Source: Gyromitra esculenta
Taxonomy: Eukaryota > Ascomycota > Pezizomycetes > Pezizales > Discinaceae
Direction: 5' to 3'
DNA length: 64,000 bases
Assembly: GCA_038503075.1 (NCBI GenBank)
Contig: JBCAML010000001.1
Coordinates: forward strand, 2,790,001 to 2,854,000
Position 1 is the first letter of the stretch. The number at the start of each line of letters is the position of its first letter. The notes beneath the pieces were generated by a model that saw nothing but the letters and a program-made list of their open reading frames with translations, ran no database searches and had not been told where the DNA came from. Both the position numbers and the translations under genes were made by a program. This document shows, piece after piece, positions 45,166-57,990 of this stretch.

Positions 45166-46494
45166 AGTAATATGTACTAAAAACCGATCGTCGGCTAACA
45201 GTAGGCGAAAATACATTCTCAAGCACACCTACAAGGAGCCAGGAGCATCGCCAGCGATTGCTCCCGACACCCGCGATAAACATGTCTCAGAGAACCAGTC
45301 GATATCCAGGAGCAGACCTCGTAACTGAAACTCCAGTAGGGCAAAGTCGCAATCCATTGGATGAGATGAATGGCAATATTGACACAGGGAGGATAAGGCG
45401 TGGGGCTAATGGGGACTTTGCTGGCAAAGGTAATTCTTAACCTGAATATAAGTAGCCAATATTTATTCTGACTTAACTTATATATAGCTAACCTACGAGT
45501 CCGAGGTGAATACTAACTACTCAAGCGAACTGAACTGAATCCAGAGATCAATATCGATTACTTTATATTAAACGTATTTTTTTTGTGTCTGAGATGTCAG
45601 CGATGCATGTTGTGGATTAACATGGTCCTCATTGATTCATGATCACCGAACTTGGTGTACTTGCTTAAAGCCCCATCTTTAAGGCAGACTGGCCCGAAAA
45701 TAAGCCCTTATGTAAATTTCCGAATTTGTGCTATGTAGTTATCTATCATAAGTCTAGATGTTTGCTGAGAAACTTTATTATAAGCTTTAGCCAGAGTTTA
45801 TTGCTGTTATAGAGCCGGAAACTAGGTAGACGTGGTGTATGAACGATATTGAGTTGAAGAAATTTTGTGCTAAACGAGTTAGGGTTTTGCTCGGACCGTA
45901 CCAAGAATATTAAGACCCGAAATACAAACGGATGGAGAACCAGAAGAAACTTAAACAGTTTACCCAATTAAAAAAGGAGTTTGTACAATGCAATACGTAT
46001 CCTGCTCTCTGCAGCTGGTGGGCATGCTGTGATATAAAATTAGTAGGTCGCTTTTGGTGCAATATTTTGGCATGAGTATGTGCCAGGGAGCCATTTCAAG
46101 GAAAGATATAGTACCGTTAAAACGTCGCTGTAAATTTCCGTTCCAGTTTCGCATATCCCCAGTAATAGATGTTCCTAATATAGTTTTGCTCTGCTAGAGT
46201 AGCCATACTATTATGAGGAAAGTATAATACGACTACCGCACATCCTAGGCTTTATGGTTCAGTAGATACTTTTTGAGTGTATATTAACCCACTAGCCTAG
46301 CTCCATTAATATATCCAATATTATCTATTATTTTTAGGGAAAAAAGCTCAGCTAATATGAGAATACTAGTTTTCTCATTAAAATAATGAGATAGCATGCG
46401 TGGTTGATCATTTTCCCGGGCCTTGGGTTCTCGTTCGGATAGATATATCACTAGTGTATCCTGTTAATTAGTCATCTGATATTGTAAGTTAACC
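45166..46494. other. intergenic stretch
   Basis: The first 300 bp hold open frames (for example a 53-codon ATG frame at 45282-45440) that may be alternative 3' exons of the RING gene. The remainder is AT-rich and featureless. Confidence 0.4.
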
Positions 46495-47636
46495 ATGGCC
46501 AGCACACGGTTGTTCTTCTTCGCCATATCTTTCTCATCAACACCGTACTCTAGTTCTTATCCCATGGCGAGTTCCTCAATTTGCCCAGCGTCCAATCACT
46601 CTTCTTCTGCTCTGAAGAATGAATATTTTTTACGGGAAACCATCAGTGAGTACAAGCTCGGTCTGCGCTATGATGAATTCTTCAGGAGGGTAGTCATACT
46701 CTCGAAGAAGTTAGAAAATCACTATAGATTAAGAGAGATACTTAGCGAGTTTGAGCTTTGCGTTACACTTGATACGACGGCAATATTTCTCTTACGATGG
46801 ATACCTGACCGTTGGGTCGTTGCTGTAGAATTTGGACTGAAATGTGAACCAATTTTCAGGAGGTTGCTTTCAAGTGCATTCTACATGAGAAGAATGTTTC
46901 GCTATTTTCGAAGGTATTCCTTCTGGCCCCCTCTAGCGTTGGTGACAGTGGGTGACGATCAATTCTAAACTAGAATTATTCTCTAGCACGATTTCGAAAA
47001 TGAACACAACGCACACACTAAGAATTTTGTACGCATCTGGGGAGTTGCGTCAAAGTATGGATTACACTATTGCAACTGCGTTTTATCCAATTGGTTGGGC
47101 AATGCAAGCGGTCTGGCAACGAATGATGCGTGACTTAAGTGAAAGCATTACATCAGATGCCGTCTTTTATGAATACTGCAAACTCTTTGAGCAGGGGCGG
47201 CTGATACTACCGGCGAAGGTTTGGAAGTATTTTTTTGCTAAAGGAGGTGATACAAAACATAATATTACCCCTTCAACTATAACCAGGGACGCGATGGCAC
47301 CCCCCCTTCCAAGCCCTGGCACAGAAGGGGGGGGCAGGCACAATAAGCAACTCACCGGAGATGACCCGGATTACCGACCCGAGAATGGTTGAGGATGCAG
47401 CTAAAACTTCAAGGTGTTCTCAGAAAAATCTTCTCGACTCACCTAGCTCCCCTAAGAGAGTACCTCCTTCAAAAAAACCCCCGCCAGCAGGTGGATTTGG
47501 TTATCAGTTTTCCGGCCGCAGGGACCTCTTCCCGGCTATTACAGCCTCCGGCCTTCAAAACGAACTTACACTTTTAGCTGATGGGCCTCTGTTTTCAAAC
47601 TTTGGAGGAGACTTATATGACCAGCTATATCTCTAG
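46495..47636 (+). pseudogene. unidentified coding region in three successive frames
   Basis: The ATG at 46495 (good context, accATGG) opens 157 codons to 46968. A second open frame, without ATG at its start, covers 46952-47392, and a third runs from the ATG at 47361 to 47636. Each overlaps the next by 17-32 bp and each shift is +1. I could not find introns that join them in phase. Composition is protein-like in parts (ELCVTLDTTAIFLLRW, Pro-rich linker), but no family is recognised. A decayed gene with two frameshifts is the simplest reading; a genuine first gene of 157 residues is possible. Confidence 0.35.
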
Positions 47637-50043
47637 AATGACCTGATTGTGTTACTATCGGATGATGGTGGCAGGCCTTTTAATCAATTATACATTACAG
47701 CCACTATTTTCACTAATTTGGCTGTTAGAACACTGTGGAAGTCTCAGTGTTTCATGCTCAACAAGCACCTGTGGAATAAATTTCACAACAAAGTTCAGCG
47801 TAAGTAGTTTTATGACGTTTAAAATCGAAACGCTTCAGATTACAATGTAAAACGCAGTATGGAGTACCTTAATTTCACTCTTGCAAATTATATGTCGAAT
47901 TAAAGTACTGCAGATATGGTAAACTGCGAAGCGAATCGGGCTAGCCACCGAGGAGATCGAGGTCTTAAAAATTGTGAATCGATTAAAAGCGCATAGTATA
48001 CTGCATATTGATAGGTTTCGGAGCATAGATCGAGAAAAAATCACATTCAAGGTTTTATTTAGTAGCCGATTTACCTATTCTACATTTGTTCAAATCTAAA
48101 GTCACATTACATCAGAGTACGTATACTGATATAAAAGGGAACGAATCTCTTCATGCTCAGCGATCAGTTTCGCTCAAAGTTGCTCTCAAGATCTCCCGCC
48201 GGTATAGAGGATTCTTTCTTCTTCCCTCTCTCGCAATTAATTAATTAATCACACTTCCATAGCACTAATTCTCGTCTCGCCTAATTTCCAGCTGCCCAGA
48301 CCTTACATCGAAAGAAATATGTGGCTGGTCCATATGGCCATATGGTGTAGTTCATGGGGCTACTAGAACCATGCCTTTTGGCTTCTCTGCGCACTCGCCT
48401 CCAAACTCTACACAACAAGTAAGTCAATCTATGACCTAAAGTAAACTGGAAATGGCCATCAATAGGGCTGACAGGAGTAAAAGTTCTCTAATATTGTCCA
48501 ATGGACATTTGTTCATCATATATCACTCGATAGGGTTCATCCCGCTTAGCTACCCGCGTCTGCGTGGTATACACCAATCTGGCTAGTAATAGGAAAACTC
48601 CCTATATACGTATACTCAGGCTTCCGAGACACCTCTGTTCACCAAATATCTGCTAGCTCGGGCTAACTCTCATTAGCTATGAGTTTAGGGCACACCGTTT
48701 TCCTCCCCGGCTTCTGAGAGAGCCCTCCCTTAGGCCTACACAGTGATTGATCTAGCTAACCATCGCTATGTATATGCGTGAGGATTCTTCATGTGCTTGA
48801 CTACATGTAGTGCTCAACCTAGCTCAAGTAAAATATGCCCTACTATATCGATATCATGTATCATTGAAACCTTCCAGCTATAGCCAGTGGAGAATAAAAG
48901 GGTATGAAATTTGCTAGCTTAATACGCCCCAGTGTAGTTATCCGGATCCATTATTTTATATAAGGCTCGCTTAGACTTCACTACACTGCTTATAATTTCA
49001 ACTTCATTAGAGGCTTTGATTTATTTGATGGATATATATTTAGACCATGAAAGAACGATCTGGGCTAATTGTACATATATAGGATGGAGCTCTCACTACT
49101 ACGGATATCGCCACGTATAGAGGATGCTTTTGAGCCCATTTTTCAAAAAAAAAAAATTCCAACGCTAAGATTAATTGTCCTTAGGGGGTTTCCTACTTTT
49201 CAATTCTAAGTTAGCCAAAAAAAATTCTTGAATACTAGCTAACTCATCGGCTCGCATTACAAGATTGTCTTCAATAGTATTTTTCGCGAGTCCATTTGCT
49301 CGTACCGTAGAAGCGCTTCAACATTTGTGTTAAAGTATACAGACCGTCACGATATATCAGACCTATACAAAAGAATACGTAATCATTTTATAGGTTCCGA
49401 TCAGAGCTAGAACTAAAGTGGGCGTCTGTTTTCGGTGGTTCGGTGTGTTAACTTATATTATGCAGAATTCCTGTTTTCCTAACATGTTCATCGCCCCTGC
49501 TAGTAGATATTAGACATAATGAACAATACGTATAGACTAATTTCAGTAATATATGTCCACAAAGTAGGTGGAACTAAGATCAAGCATGACATGCGAAAAC
49601 ACACAAGTGGGCACAGAATGCCTTTGCCACCAGCAAGACTCAAAATCACACCCGTAAAAGGGCACGAGCAAAAAGAAAAGAGGAAAAAGAAAAGAATATT
49701 CAACTCGGAGAAATATTCGACCCGTAGAAAGTAATATCTTACTTTGAGATAACTCGCACCCACGTAAGAATACACCCACTTTCTGGGTGGCGGGATTTCG
49801 GCCAAGATGTGATTAGCCAGTACTGAACTACATGTAGATCTTGGGGCAGAGAGCATGCGCAAAAATCTTGAAACTTCCAGTAGTAAACACATTCCAAAAT
49901 CTCTAAGACTTTTGAGGCTCCGATCTTATCTCAACAAATAGCATAGGAAGAGCCTGTTAGGTAACTAATATGATGACACAGCAAATACAAGCCTCCAGAG
50001 TAAAGAAATACAAATAAAATAAAATGAGGTAAACGTCATATTT
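47637..50043. other. 2.4-kb stretch without recognisable gene
   Basis: AT-rich, with TACATGTA at 48802 and 49829 and an A11 run at about 49146. Only short frames without family resemblance are found. Confidence 0.5.
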
Positions 50044-50988
50044 TCATCTTGGGCCTCCTCCCTTATTGAAAGATAAACTATACCCACCAGATCGCTCATC
50101 CTTAACCATACCGAAATTCTCTGTGCTCAATCCGAATGGCCTCAATATTCCGTTACCAAGCTGGGGTTATTAGCAAATTGTATCGAAAACCCCAAATACA
50201 TTGTAGTGTAAAACTCACATCCTTCAACTTCCCCATAACCTCCTGGGTCTCCCTCTCCCTCGCTTCTTCGATCCTCCTTGGCATCCATCTGCACTTCTCC
50301 CTTAAATCTTCCTTCTCCTTATCTGTTAAACCATCGCCTCCCTTGCCCAGTAATACTAAGTAGTCATCATACGCTCCCTGCAGGCTCGACCACCCGCCGA
50401 CACCCTCTCTCCCTTTAGCACGTCGATACAGTGCTTTTGACCACCCTGGCCTTCCCTCAAGCGCCTTTGAAGCAGATTTGACGGCTTCAGGGTAGTTGTG
50501 AAGCTTGAGTTGAACAGCAGAAATGTTATTGTGAATGATAGCTGCTTCAGCAGTAAGGTAAATAGGGCAGTGGGAAAGGGCGAGCTTGTATGCGTCGAGA
50601 GCAGCGAGGAACAGAGAATTACCGAAGAGACGGTTACCAGAGAGACGACATGAGTTGGATTCAGCTAGTAGGCGCTATAGATTCCGAGATTTTAGTTAGT
50701 TATTACGTAGTTGTAGCAAAACAAGCAACTAGGGAAGAAAGGATAGGGCACTTCTTCTTCTTCCTTCGGGAACCTCTCTCCAAACCCCAACTCTGACTCT
50801 AATGCCGGCTCTAAAGTCTTCATATCTTCGTCCTCACTACCATTATAGCTAACTTCAGGAAACGCAGGTGCCCCTAGAGGATCCGCAGGCTTCGGCAGCC
50901 TCTCCAGACTCCGGATATAGTCCTGTTGCTCGTCAAACATGATCTCGTCAGACACACCAGCGTCGGCCTGGGGCAGTGGGGTAGACAT
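50044..50988 (-). CDS. TTC1-like tetratricopeptide repeat protein
   Basis: Three exons: 50988-50752, 50674-50219 and 50160-50044, giving 269 residues. The second intron has a GTGAGT donor; the first uses GTGCCC...TATAG. Residues 1-79 are acidic (ending in four Glu). TPR helices follow: [39 protein letters not shown] and [11 protein letters not shown] (pieces quoted), about residues 88-170, then a charged helix [10 protein letters not shown]. The ending [13 protein letters not shown] and YSLSFNKGG is the conserved C-terminus of TTC1-type proteins. The family acts as a cytosolic co-chaperone or adaptor. Confidence 0.85.
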
Positions 50989-52224
50989 TCTAACAAAAGC
51001 TCCCGGGAGGGGATGTTTTATATATCAAATAATCCGTAGTCGGAGTCAAGATCGGAGTCGGGGGTGAGAATAGGTAGAGGTGCTGTTTGTGCCTTGACTC
51101 AATATGGAATAGTGGGGCTCTCATGTATTGGGCGGGATGACTATGGCGATGCCGATCACGTGGTATGATCGACCATGCATGGATGTGCGACACGGAATAA
51201 CTTTGGCCCATGTGCTGTTTGTTAACCGCCATCTCAACAGCCAGAAATAACATGTTTTGCAACATGATGCAGGCACAAACTAACCGGTAAGGAACAGATA
51301 TCAAATTGTTGTGCTTACAGCTTTACATTTCTTAATATTCGCAAATGAACTACTAATTATTTGTCATATCTTTCTTACAAAAATTTATCAATAAGGCGGC
51401 AAACTACATACGTGTAAGCATACACTTATGAATCAATTGAAGTTTAGAGAATCCCTTAAGCTATCGGAATTACCATCAAAATCACTCGCTTACTCGCTTC
51501 TGATGAGGAAACCGATCTAGCTCATCTGGTCGCTCAAATTTGAATTTTACTATTCCTAGGTAATTATCACTATTAGTATTTGTCACATTTCGAAACTAGA
51601 CGGGACTATCTTAGGTATCTTCTACAAACAGGGATACAACCTATCCTCCATAGAAAGAGGAAGCGCCTTTTTTGCCAAATTTCTCTAAGTAATCTCATGT
51701 CAAATACCGCGACTTTGAGTAAACCTCGGTATCCAGAAGAGCATGCACGAAGGGTTCAGTCCTCGGAACCCGGGATTCCGAGCCAATAGAATTAGATTAA
51801 ATTAGCATATGGGGCATTTTAGGGAGGTTTTAGAGAGCTTTTACTATTCTACTTTCACTAGCAAGCTTAGTAGACAAGTGAAAGATATTTCCGGAGATAA
51901 TTGGATGCTTTCGAAAAAGAAAAGAAAAGTAGTACAGGCAGCCTCGGATAGAAATTTAGAATTACGATAAGACAGCGATTTCCTCATCCCAGTTATTTTT
52001 AAGTAGATGGTTAAATTGATAATAATTCAAGATTATCTGTCTGAATAACTACTCGCTCCTGAGCTGCTTGACATATAAAAAGATTCAGATAACTGCGGCA
52101 GCGGGACATCTTCTTGTCCGTGGTGGTGGATCGCAACCTATTTTCACCCCATACGACCAAAAGTTGGCCCGATCCCGACTCCGACTTGCAACCCCGCATA
52201 TCCCTGATTCTACCTATTCGACCC
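50989..52224. other. intergenic stretch without recognisable gene
   Basis: Divergent/convergent spacer between two minus-strand genes. No supported frame is found. Confidence 0.5.
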
Positions 52225-53198
52225 CTATTTTGGAATAATTCCATACCGCCCATAATCAAATCCCTCCAAGCTAGCCCTCATTTCGCCGCCTCCATCACCA
52301 ATCTCGCCCAGTTTTCCCTGTACTCCACTTGCACCAACCTGCCCATCCTCCCTATCTCCTTCTCCCATTCCTGCCAACACTTTCTCCTCCTTCCCCTTGA
52401 ACTCGGTCAATAATTGAGGGTGCGGCACCCATACCACTCTCATACCTGCACGCCTTCCAGACTCACAGCCAGGAACAGAATCCTCAAACACCAAACACTC
52501 CTCAGGTTTAATTTCATCCTTCCCTTCCCCTCTTCTTCGCGCATTAATTGTTTCCAACGCAACAAGGTAAATATCCGGTGCCGGTTTCCCCCTCCCTTTC
52601 GGAATACGTGGATCGTCACCCATAATCTTCTGCCCCAATGGGAAGTATTCAAACAAATCTTGCAAGTGACTAGTCTTGTACTTCACGTTCCTAGCAATAG
52701 AGCTCGTCGCAAGCGCAATCTCGACTTTCTCTGCTGGCACGGATGCTGGCGATGCGGCACTCAGCGTCGCGAGCAACTCAGGAACCCCTGGGAGCGGTGC
52801 ACAGGTGGGGAAGTGTTCGCGATGAAGCTCGGATAGGCGAAGCAAGTATTCGGCTTTTGATATGGGGAGCTGCGCCCATTCTAAAAAGATCTCCGTCGCC
52901 TACCGCTCAAAGGTTGGGGTTAGGAACAAGATAGTGGGTTAGGGTTTGTGAAACCTACAGCATCTGCCGGGCGGCCTTGGAGCTGTGCTTTGATACTCCA
53001 CGGCATTGGAGGTCTTTCGTACTCTTTGAGAATTATTTGAATGACTTTAGTGTAGATGTCTTCTGTGTTAATTAAGAGACCGTCCATATCAAAGAGACAT
53101 GCCCTAACAGGGGGATAGCTATACAGTGCGTTTATTAGTGAGAAGAATAAAAGAAAGGGCAGTATGTAAAGCAATGCTTACGTAGACGCGGGAACCAT
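52225..53198 (-). CDS. HAD-superfamily phosphatase (HDHD1/GPP-like)
   Basis: Exons 53198-53182, 53118-52959 and 52899-52225 give 283 residues. The first exon encodes only five residues plus two bases before a 63-bp intron (GTAAGC...TAG). HAD motif I is FDMDGLLINTED (nucleophile Asp plus the DxD acid/base), motif II ALATSS, motif III GKPAPDIYL (Lys) and motif IV LVFEDSVPG. A helical cap lies between motifs I and II. Close relatives are fungal HAD hydrolases similar to pseudouridine-5'-phosphatase and glycerol-3-phosphatase. Substrate cannot be read from sequence. A poorly conserved Gly/Glu-rich segment lies near residues 240-265. Confidence 0.9.
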
Positions 53199-53819
53199 TT
53201 TGCCCAAGCAATCTATTCTCTATATTTTTCTGGGGTATTCGTGGGTATTCGCGTGTCAGCTTGGCTGGTGAAGATTTGTGGGGTTGGAAAGCAGCGGTGC
53301 GCATGCCGGTGGGATGTAGTGGGGTCAGTCATGTGCGCACTGATAAGATTTTGCTGATTAGATAATCTCTGACTGGATATCCCGCGAGTGAGAACCGATG
53401 ATAGCAGAGAACAAGATCAATCGTCGAGTATATTAAATACTTAGAGTGGAGGTTAAAAGGCCCATCTCTCTCTATTTTTAATCAAGCTAGGTTTCTCCCG
53501 TTAGAAAAAACCACTGATTGCTATTTTTGGTACCATCTACTCATGCTTAATTCCAACTGTAGCTGCTCGTATTTTGCATTGGCCTTGAGGTGGATGATAA
53601 ACGTTGGGGCTCAGCTTCAGCATGCGCAGGTTCCTTGGCTCTTCAAGATGATGGTCTGTGCAACCTCAACAAAACGAATTATACATGTAACTTGAACGTC
53701 ATCGCGAAACTCTCAAGCATCGTCCCTTCAATGCTCTAGTTAAACTCGTGTCAAATCTCTATTCCCAAAGTTTTAGCCCCTTGGCTTCCGAAAACATTAG
53801 TCTGCATTCACCACAGCCT
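53199..53819. other. divergent promoter region
   Basis: Lies between the HAD gene (-) and the TENA-like gene (+). It contains a TACATGTA at 53682, about 140 bp before the plus-strand start. Confidence 0.5.
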
Positions 53820-54575
53820 ATGCCATATATGCCTTCCTCCCTCATAGCCGCCTGGTCCCTCGACCTCCGCCCCGCCACCACATCTTCCCCCTTCATTAGC
53901 CGTCTCGCCGCCGCCAATCTACCAGCCAAGAACTTCAACACCTGGCTCTACAACGACTTCATCTATGTTCGCTGTCACTGTTTCTTCCTGGCCCGTCTCG
54001 TTAGTCTTATCCCCGAATCATACTCTACCTTCAAGAGTGAGACCCTTTTGTCAGGTTACCAAGTGCTGGGGCAAGAACTCGACATCTTTCGAAAGAAAGC
54101 GTCCGAGAGGGGTGTTGAGCTCCCGAAACTCTCAGACGTGAACAAAGACTACAGCGTTGAGGCTGCCCGGTCGCCCGAGGAGGTGCTCGCAGAATTGGAG
54201 CCGCATGGAGCAAAAGGCTGTGTTGATTACATGCGGTTCATGTCGCTCACTCTGTGTGGGCAGGGAACTGGAACAGGTGAAGCAGCACACCACTGGACTA
54301 CACTCTTGGCGGTGCTGTGGATTTGCGAGAAGGTCTATCTCGACTCAATGGTCGCGGTGCGGGACTCTGCGCATTTCGAAAAACAGGAACAGAGCGTGAA
54401 GGATTTCGTCGAGTGGTGGTCGAGCGATGATTTCGCCGGATACATCAGAACTCTCGAGGAGACAACGGAAAAGTCTAGAGGCGAAAAGGAGTGGAAAGAA
54501 GATGAGGTGAAGTGGGCTGTTGGTGAAGTGTTAACGTGGGAGAGAGGGTTCTGGGATATTGCAACTCAGGTTTAA
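53820..54575 (+). CDS. TENA/THI-4-like (heme oxygenase-fold) protein
   Basis: A single exon of 251 residues from the ATG at 53820; the frame is open further upstream but has no other ATG. FNTWLYNDFIYVRCHCFFLARL at about residues 39-60 is the typical TENA/THI-4 helix pattern, and the C-terminal helices have many Trp and acidic residues (FVEWWSS, WERGFW). The family has an all-helical fold like heme oxygenase and includes thiaminase II/aminopyrimidine aminohydrolase, which salvages thiamine pyrimidines. The usual active-site Cys (in bacterial TenA) is not evident, so catalytic function here is unsure. The fungal-specific subgroup is mostly uncharacterised. Confidence 0.75.
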   Translation: MPYMPSSLIAAWSLDLRPATTSSPFISRLAAANLPAKNFNTWLYNDFIYVRCHCFFLARLVSLIPESYSTFKSETLLSGYQVLGQELDIFRKKASERGVELPKLSDVNKDYSVEAARSPEEVLAELEPHGAKGCVDYMRFMSLTLCGQGTGTGEAAHHWTTLLAVLWICEKVYLDSMVAVRDSAHFEKQEQSVKDFVEWWSSDDFAGYIRTLEETTEKSRGEKEWKEDEVKWAVGEVLTWERGFWDIATQV

Positions 54576-55051
54576 ACCCATAAATCACGGTACACTTGGC
54601 GCCACACCTAAGAGTAGAGCACGAGTGGCGGGGTTTGAGATGCGAAGGGAGGGGGCGTCGGAGATAAGAATTTCAGCCAACGGCAGATAGCCAAGGAGGT
54701 TTTCGGATTTTTTTCGTTTCTAGCGAGTTAAATTAACGATATCATCGCATCTTCTCGATCGAAACGACAGATCTATGTTTTTACCAGGTTGCTTTACCCC
54801 TGGAAAAGGTGGAAAAAAAACATCCTCTAAAAGATTGACAGCGGAATGTATCGCACGCTTGCATTAATCGCGCATTTTCCCCCCATATTTACAACAAGTT
54901 AAATTTACAAAGTGCCTCATCATATCTCATCTCATCATTCCCAAAGATTGGGATATATTACAAAAGAAATTTCAAATGATCGTACTCCAATGAGCCCTAT
55001 ACCCCTCTACCCAAAAGAAAGAAAGAGAAAATCAATATCCACAAACCCCAC
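54576..55051. other. intergenic stretch (convergent 3' ends)
   Basis: 3' flanks of the TENA-like gene (+) and the small membrane protein gene (-). No further signal is seen. Confidence 0.5.
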
Positions 55052-55399
55052 CTATACTTGTACGTCTCGTCCCGACGTCCAATACCACCATAATCCAGCA
55101 ACCGCTATCCATCCCGGCCACATAAGAAATAATACAACTGGATTTGGTTGCAACAGCAGAAGCATCATCTCGTAGAACAACGCATCCTTGAATCGGCGCC
55201 ACCGTACAGAAAATAAACTGAGACCTGAAGCCAAAATCGAGGCGAAGAAACTAATAATGAGAAGTGGTTGGAGCAGGAGGAATATCTGTCGGATTAATGG
55301 GAGAACCATTAAATGAGGTGAACTGCTCGTAGGTTGTGGTAGTGACGAGGTCTTCATAGTTGGTTTCCTTGACCTGTAGGGAGGAACAGTTAGTGGCAT
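55052..55399 (-). CDS. small hypothetical membrane protein, 115 residues
   Basis: A single-exon frame from the ATG at 55399. The N-terminus is Ser/Pro/Thr-rich (about 30 residues), followed by two hydrophobic stretches: about 32-62 (LIRQIFLLLQPLLIISFFAS) and about 77-107 (MMLLLLQPNPVVLFLMWPGW). The basic segment RWRRFKD lies between them. No family is recognised. It could be ER- or mitochondrion-located. Confidence 0.5.
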   Translation of the reverse strand: MPLTVPPYRSRKPTMKTSSLPQPTSSSPHLMVLPLIRQIFLLLQPLLIISFFASILASGLSLFSVRWRRFKDALFYEMMLLLLQPNPVVLFLMWPGWIAVAGLWWYWTSGRDVQV

Positions 55400-56502
55400 T
55401 TGAATGAAAACTTCTTGCTTTCAGGCAAGGCTGGAAGAGGAGGACTTACAGGGAGGAAATAATACGACTATATAGCAGTAAAAAGGTTCCAAGATGAAAA
55501 CTCAAGATACCGAAACAGATGGTCGAGAAGTCTGATAATCCACGGTGTCAATACAAAGCAGACCTTAAGTTCAGCAAAGGGCTCCTACTTAAAATATATA
55601 CTCTTTAGCGCAATAGATTACTATGATCTGGCTACCTCCAGATCCAACCGTCTCTTGAGCAAATAGAAATTCCGCAGAAAAGAAATTGACCACGTAAGTA
55701 CCACCGAACAGTGTCTCACGCGAGCGAGCAGTGAGAATTTGTGACTGAGAGAAGGATCCTGGATGAGACTACGATTCGTGGTCTGTCGGTTACCGTATCC
55801 GAGAGTTCTTGAGGTTGAGCACGAAAGTTTCAAGACGAAGGAAGACGAAGCGCGAGCCAGATATACAGTTTTCACTTCGAAGCACCTTGGTAAATAACTA
55901 TGGCACGTGGGAATAGTCATGCACTTGATCAAGGCATCTTTGGCGCATGCCGGTATCTGCAAGGGGTTTTGATCGGGTAATGACGCACGCGGCTTAAACG
56001 GGTTGCGCCGGATTAGGGTGGGGTTTGGCTTAGCGTTTTAGCACTCCTGTACTCCACAGCTTGGAAGCTTCTTTATCAATGCTAAGATGCCCTGGAAAAC
56101 GTCACATTTTTGTCATGGAAGGTATTCTCGCGATATTTCCAGCAAGACGGCCTGGCGAGAGTTGTAAACGGCATCTAGCAACGTAATTGCAATCGGTGAC
56201 CTCATTGCAGGTTCGATACTATAGTTCGTTAACGAAAGCGATTTGGTTTGGCTCGGTTCTATCCTAAAGTTATCTCACTCGATTATCTGCATCTTAGCCT
56301 TTGGCCGAGTGATGTAACATGATGTTCATGCCACATACATGGAATCTACAACCCATTGGGTTCGGGTCAGCATATACATACGGCTTGGCATACCCCCCGA
56401 CCACCATGATATTGAGAACTGCCATCAACACCATCAACATCGGATCAATAGATTGAGCCCGCGACGAAGTTCGCTAAACCCACTCACTAGATTCAAAAAA
56501 AT
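55400..56502. other. intergenic stretch without supported gene
   Basis: A minus-strand frame at 55621-55962 (113 codons) shows no family resemblance and no introns; I do not support it. Confidence 0.45.
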
Positions 56503-57990
56503 ATGAAGGCTGCCATTGAAATTTTGCATAGAATCGTAGATTTTGTGTTTGCACCTCTATCCCTAGTTGCGGCCAGTTCGCGAACCAATGCGGCTCATTC
56601 AAGCTTATGGCTGTCCCGAACACTTTCTCGACTATGCCGTGCCTCCAAGGCTCTCTGGAATATTGCCGCACTGCGCTTGTACCACACTCTAGTTTTCTGG
56701 GTTGGGTGTGAAAACGCCATCGCTCCACGATCGATCCATTGTCTGTTGTTTCCCAGGCATGCTCGGAAATGGGGGAAACTGATGCGAGGAGTGTGATTAT
56801 TCAAGAGCTCTAGAAGCTTGTCATGGTTTAGCGTTGGTATTGGAAAGGTTGAGAGTTGGAGTACTGACCTATCCCAAGTTTGTCTACCCACAGGTGAGAA
56901 TGGACGAAGATGATAAGACTCATCTAGCTAACTTAGACTTTGAGCTTGTGGTAGCTGGATTGTTAGCTTTGAACCTCACCGAATCGTCGTCGATACTCTT
57001 ACAAGATGGCATGTCCTAAAGGCTCTAGGTTTAGCCATGCCCAACACGAAGCCTAATCGCATTCTTATTACTTCTACTCCGGAACGCTGAAAGGATCTTA
57101 AGCTGCTACGTTTACCGGAAATCCAGAGCAAACAGCCAATTGTCAGAATTGATGCAGCTATTAAATGCATGAATTTGATGTATATTACGCACAGTCCAGA
57201 TACTCTCTTACATGTGATGCCTGATGGAGATGATGAAAAGCAGATGGCTCCTACGGAAGTCAATGGAGGAAGCTCTAAGCTCTCCGTAATTAATCTTGGG
57301 GGTTTCATGATTTCCAATCCACAACAGCAGGTTGGTAGGTTCTTTAACCCCTCAATACTTCACAGCCTAGAACTTCGGTAATGTGTTGGTTACGCGGAAC
57401 TCCTCGTGGAACTTTCAACTCACAAGGGTATCAGCCATAACCTTCGGATAATCGTGATTACATCGTGCAAAATTCCGATATCGCTCCTACTCCGATATTC
57501 ATCGCGGCATACAAGAATTTGATAGAGATTTCATTGGATCTTTGTCCGTTTGACCAAACGTCTATGCGCTGGGTACCCAATCGAGCACGTGACCCCAAAT
57601 TGCTTATCTCTCAGCCTTCAAGGAAATAGCCCTGAGCTGGAAATAGCCCCCAAGAGACTCTACTACTCTACTATTCCTCTAGTTGGCTGAAGCCACTGCA
57701 ATCACTCAAAAATCTGCGGCGACTTGCGATAAATTGCAGGTCTTCTGCAGGTTCTTCAGGCAGGAAGTAGTGCTCAGACCCCGGCCTGAACTGTTGTTGT
57801 ACGAGCCACGTATTGATATAAAAGTGGCTATATTAAAGAATCTACGCGCGCTCTCCCGAAGAGTGTTCAGGTAGTCAACATACATATTCCAACTCAGGCT
57901 TGCGCAAGGCACCGAGGGTGAAGAAACTTACCACATCCTATTCCTGACCAAGCTAGGCTCAACCGGACCTAGAATTGGGGCTGGTTTCTC
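56503..57990 (+). pseudogene. F-box/LRR-type protein pseudogene
   Basis: The ATG at 56503 begins with an F-box-like segment (IEILHRIVDFVF...LSRLCRASKALWNIAALRLYHTLVF). TGA follows after 97 codons. The same theme continues in other frames: LEACHGLALVLERLRVGVLTYPKFVYPQ, then LANLDFELVVAGLLALNLTESSSILLQDG, then LLRLPEIQSKQPIVRIDAAIKCMNL and SVINLGGFMISN...ILHSLEL, which have leucine-rich-repeat character, up to about 57990. At least three stops or frameshifts separate them. F-box proteins recruit substrates to SCF ubiquitin ligases; this copy appears dead. Confidence 0.6.

Noticed and set aside
50401..50480. Apparent frameshift in the TPR gene
   Set aside because: A second reading of the bases showed a continuous frame (GCG CTT GAG GGA AGG).
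55621..55962. 113-codon minus-strand frame starting with ATG
   Set aside because: Composition is not protein-like for a known class and nothing supports transcription; not called as a gene.
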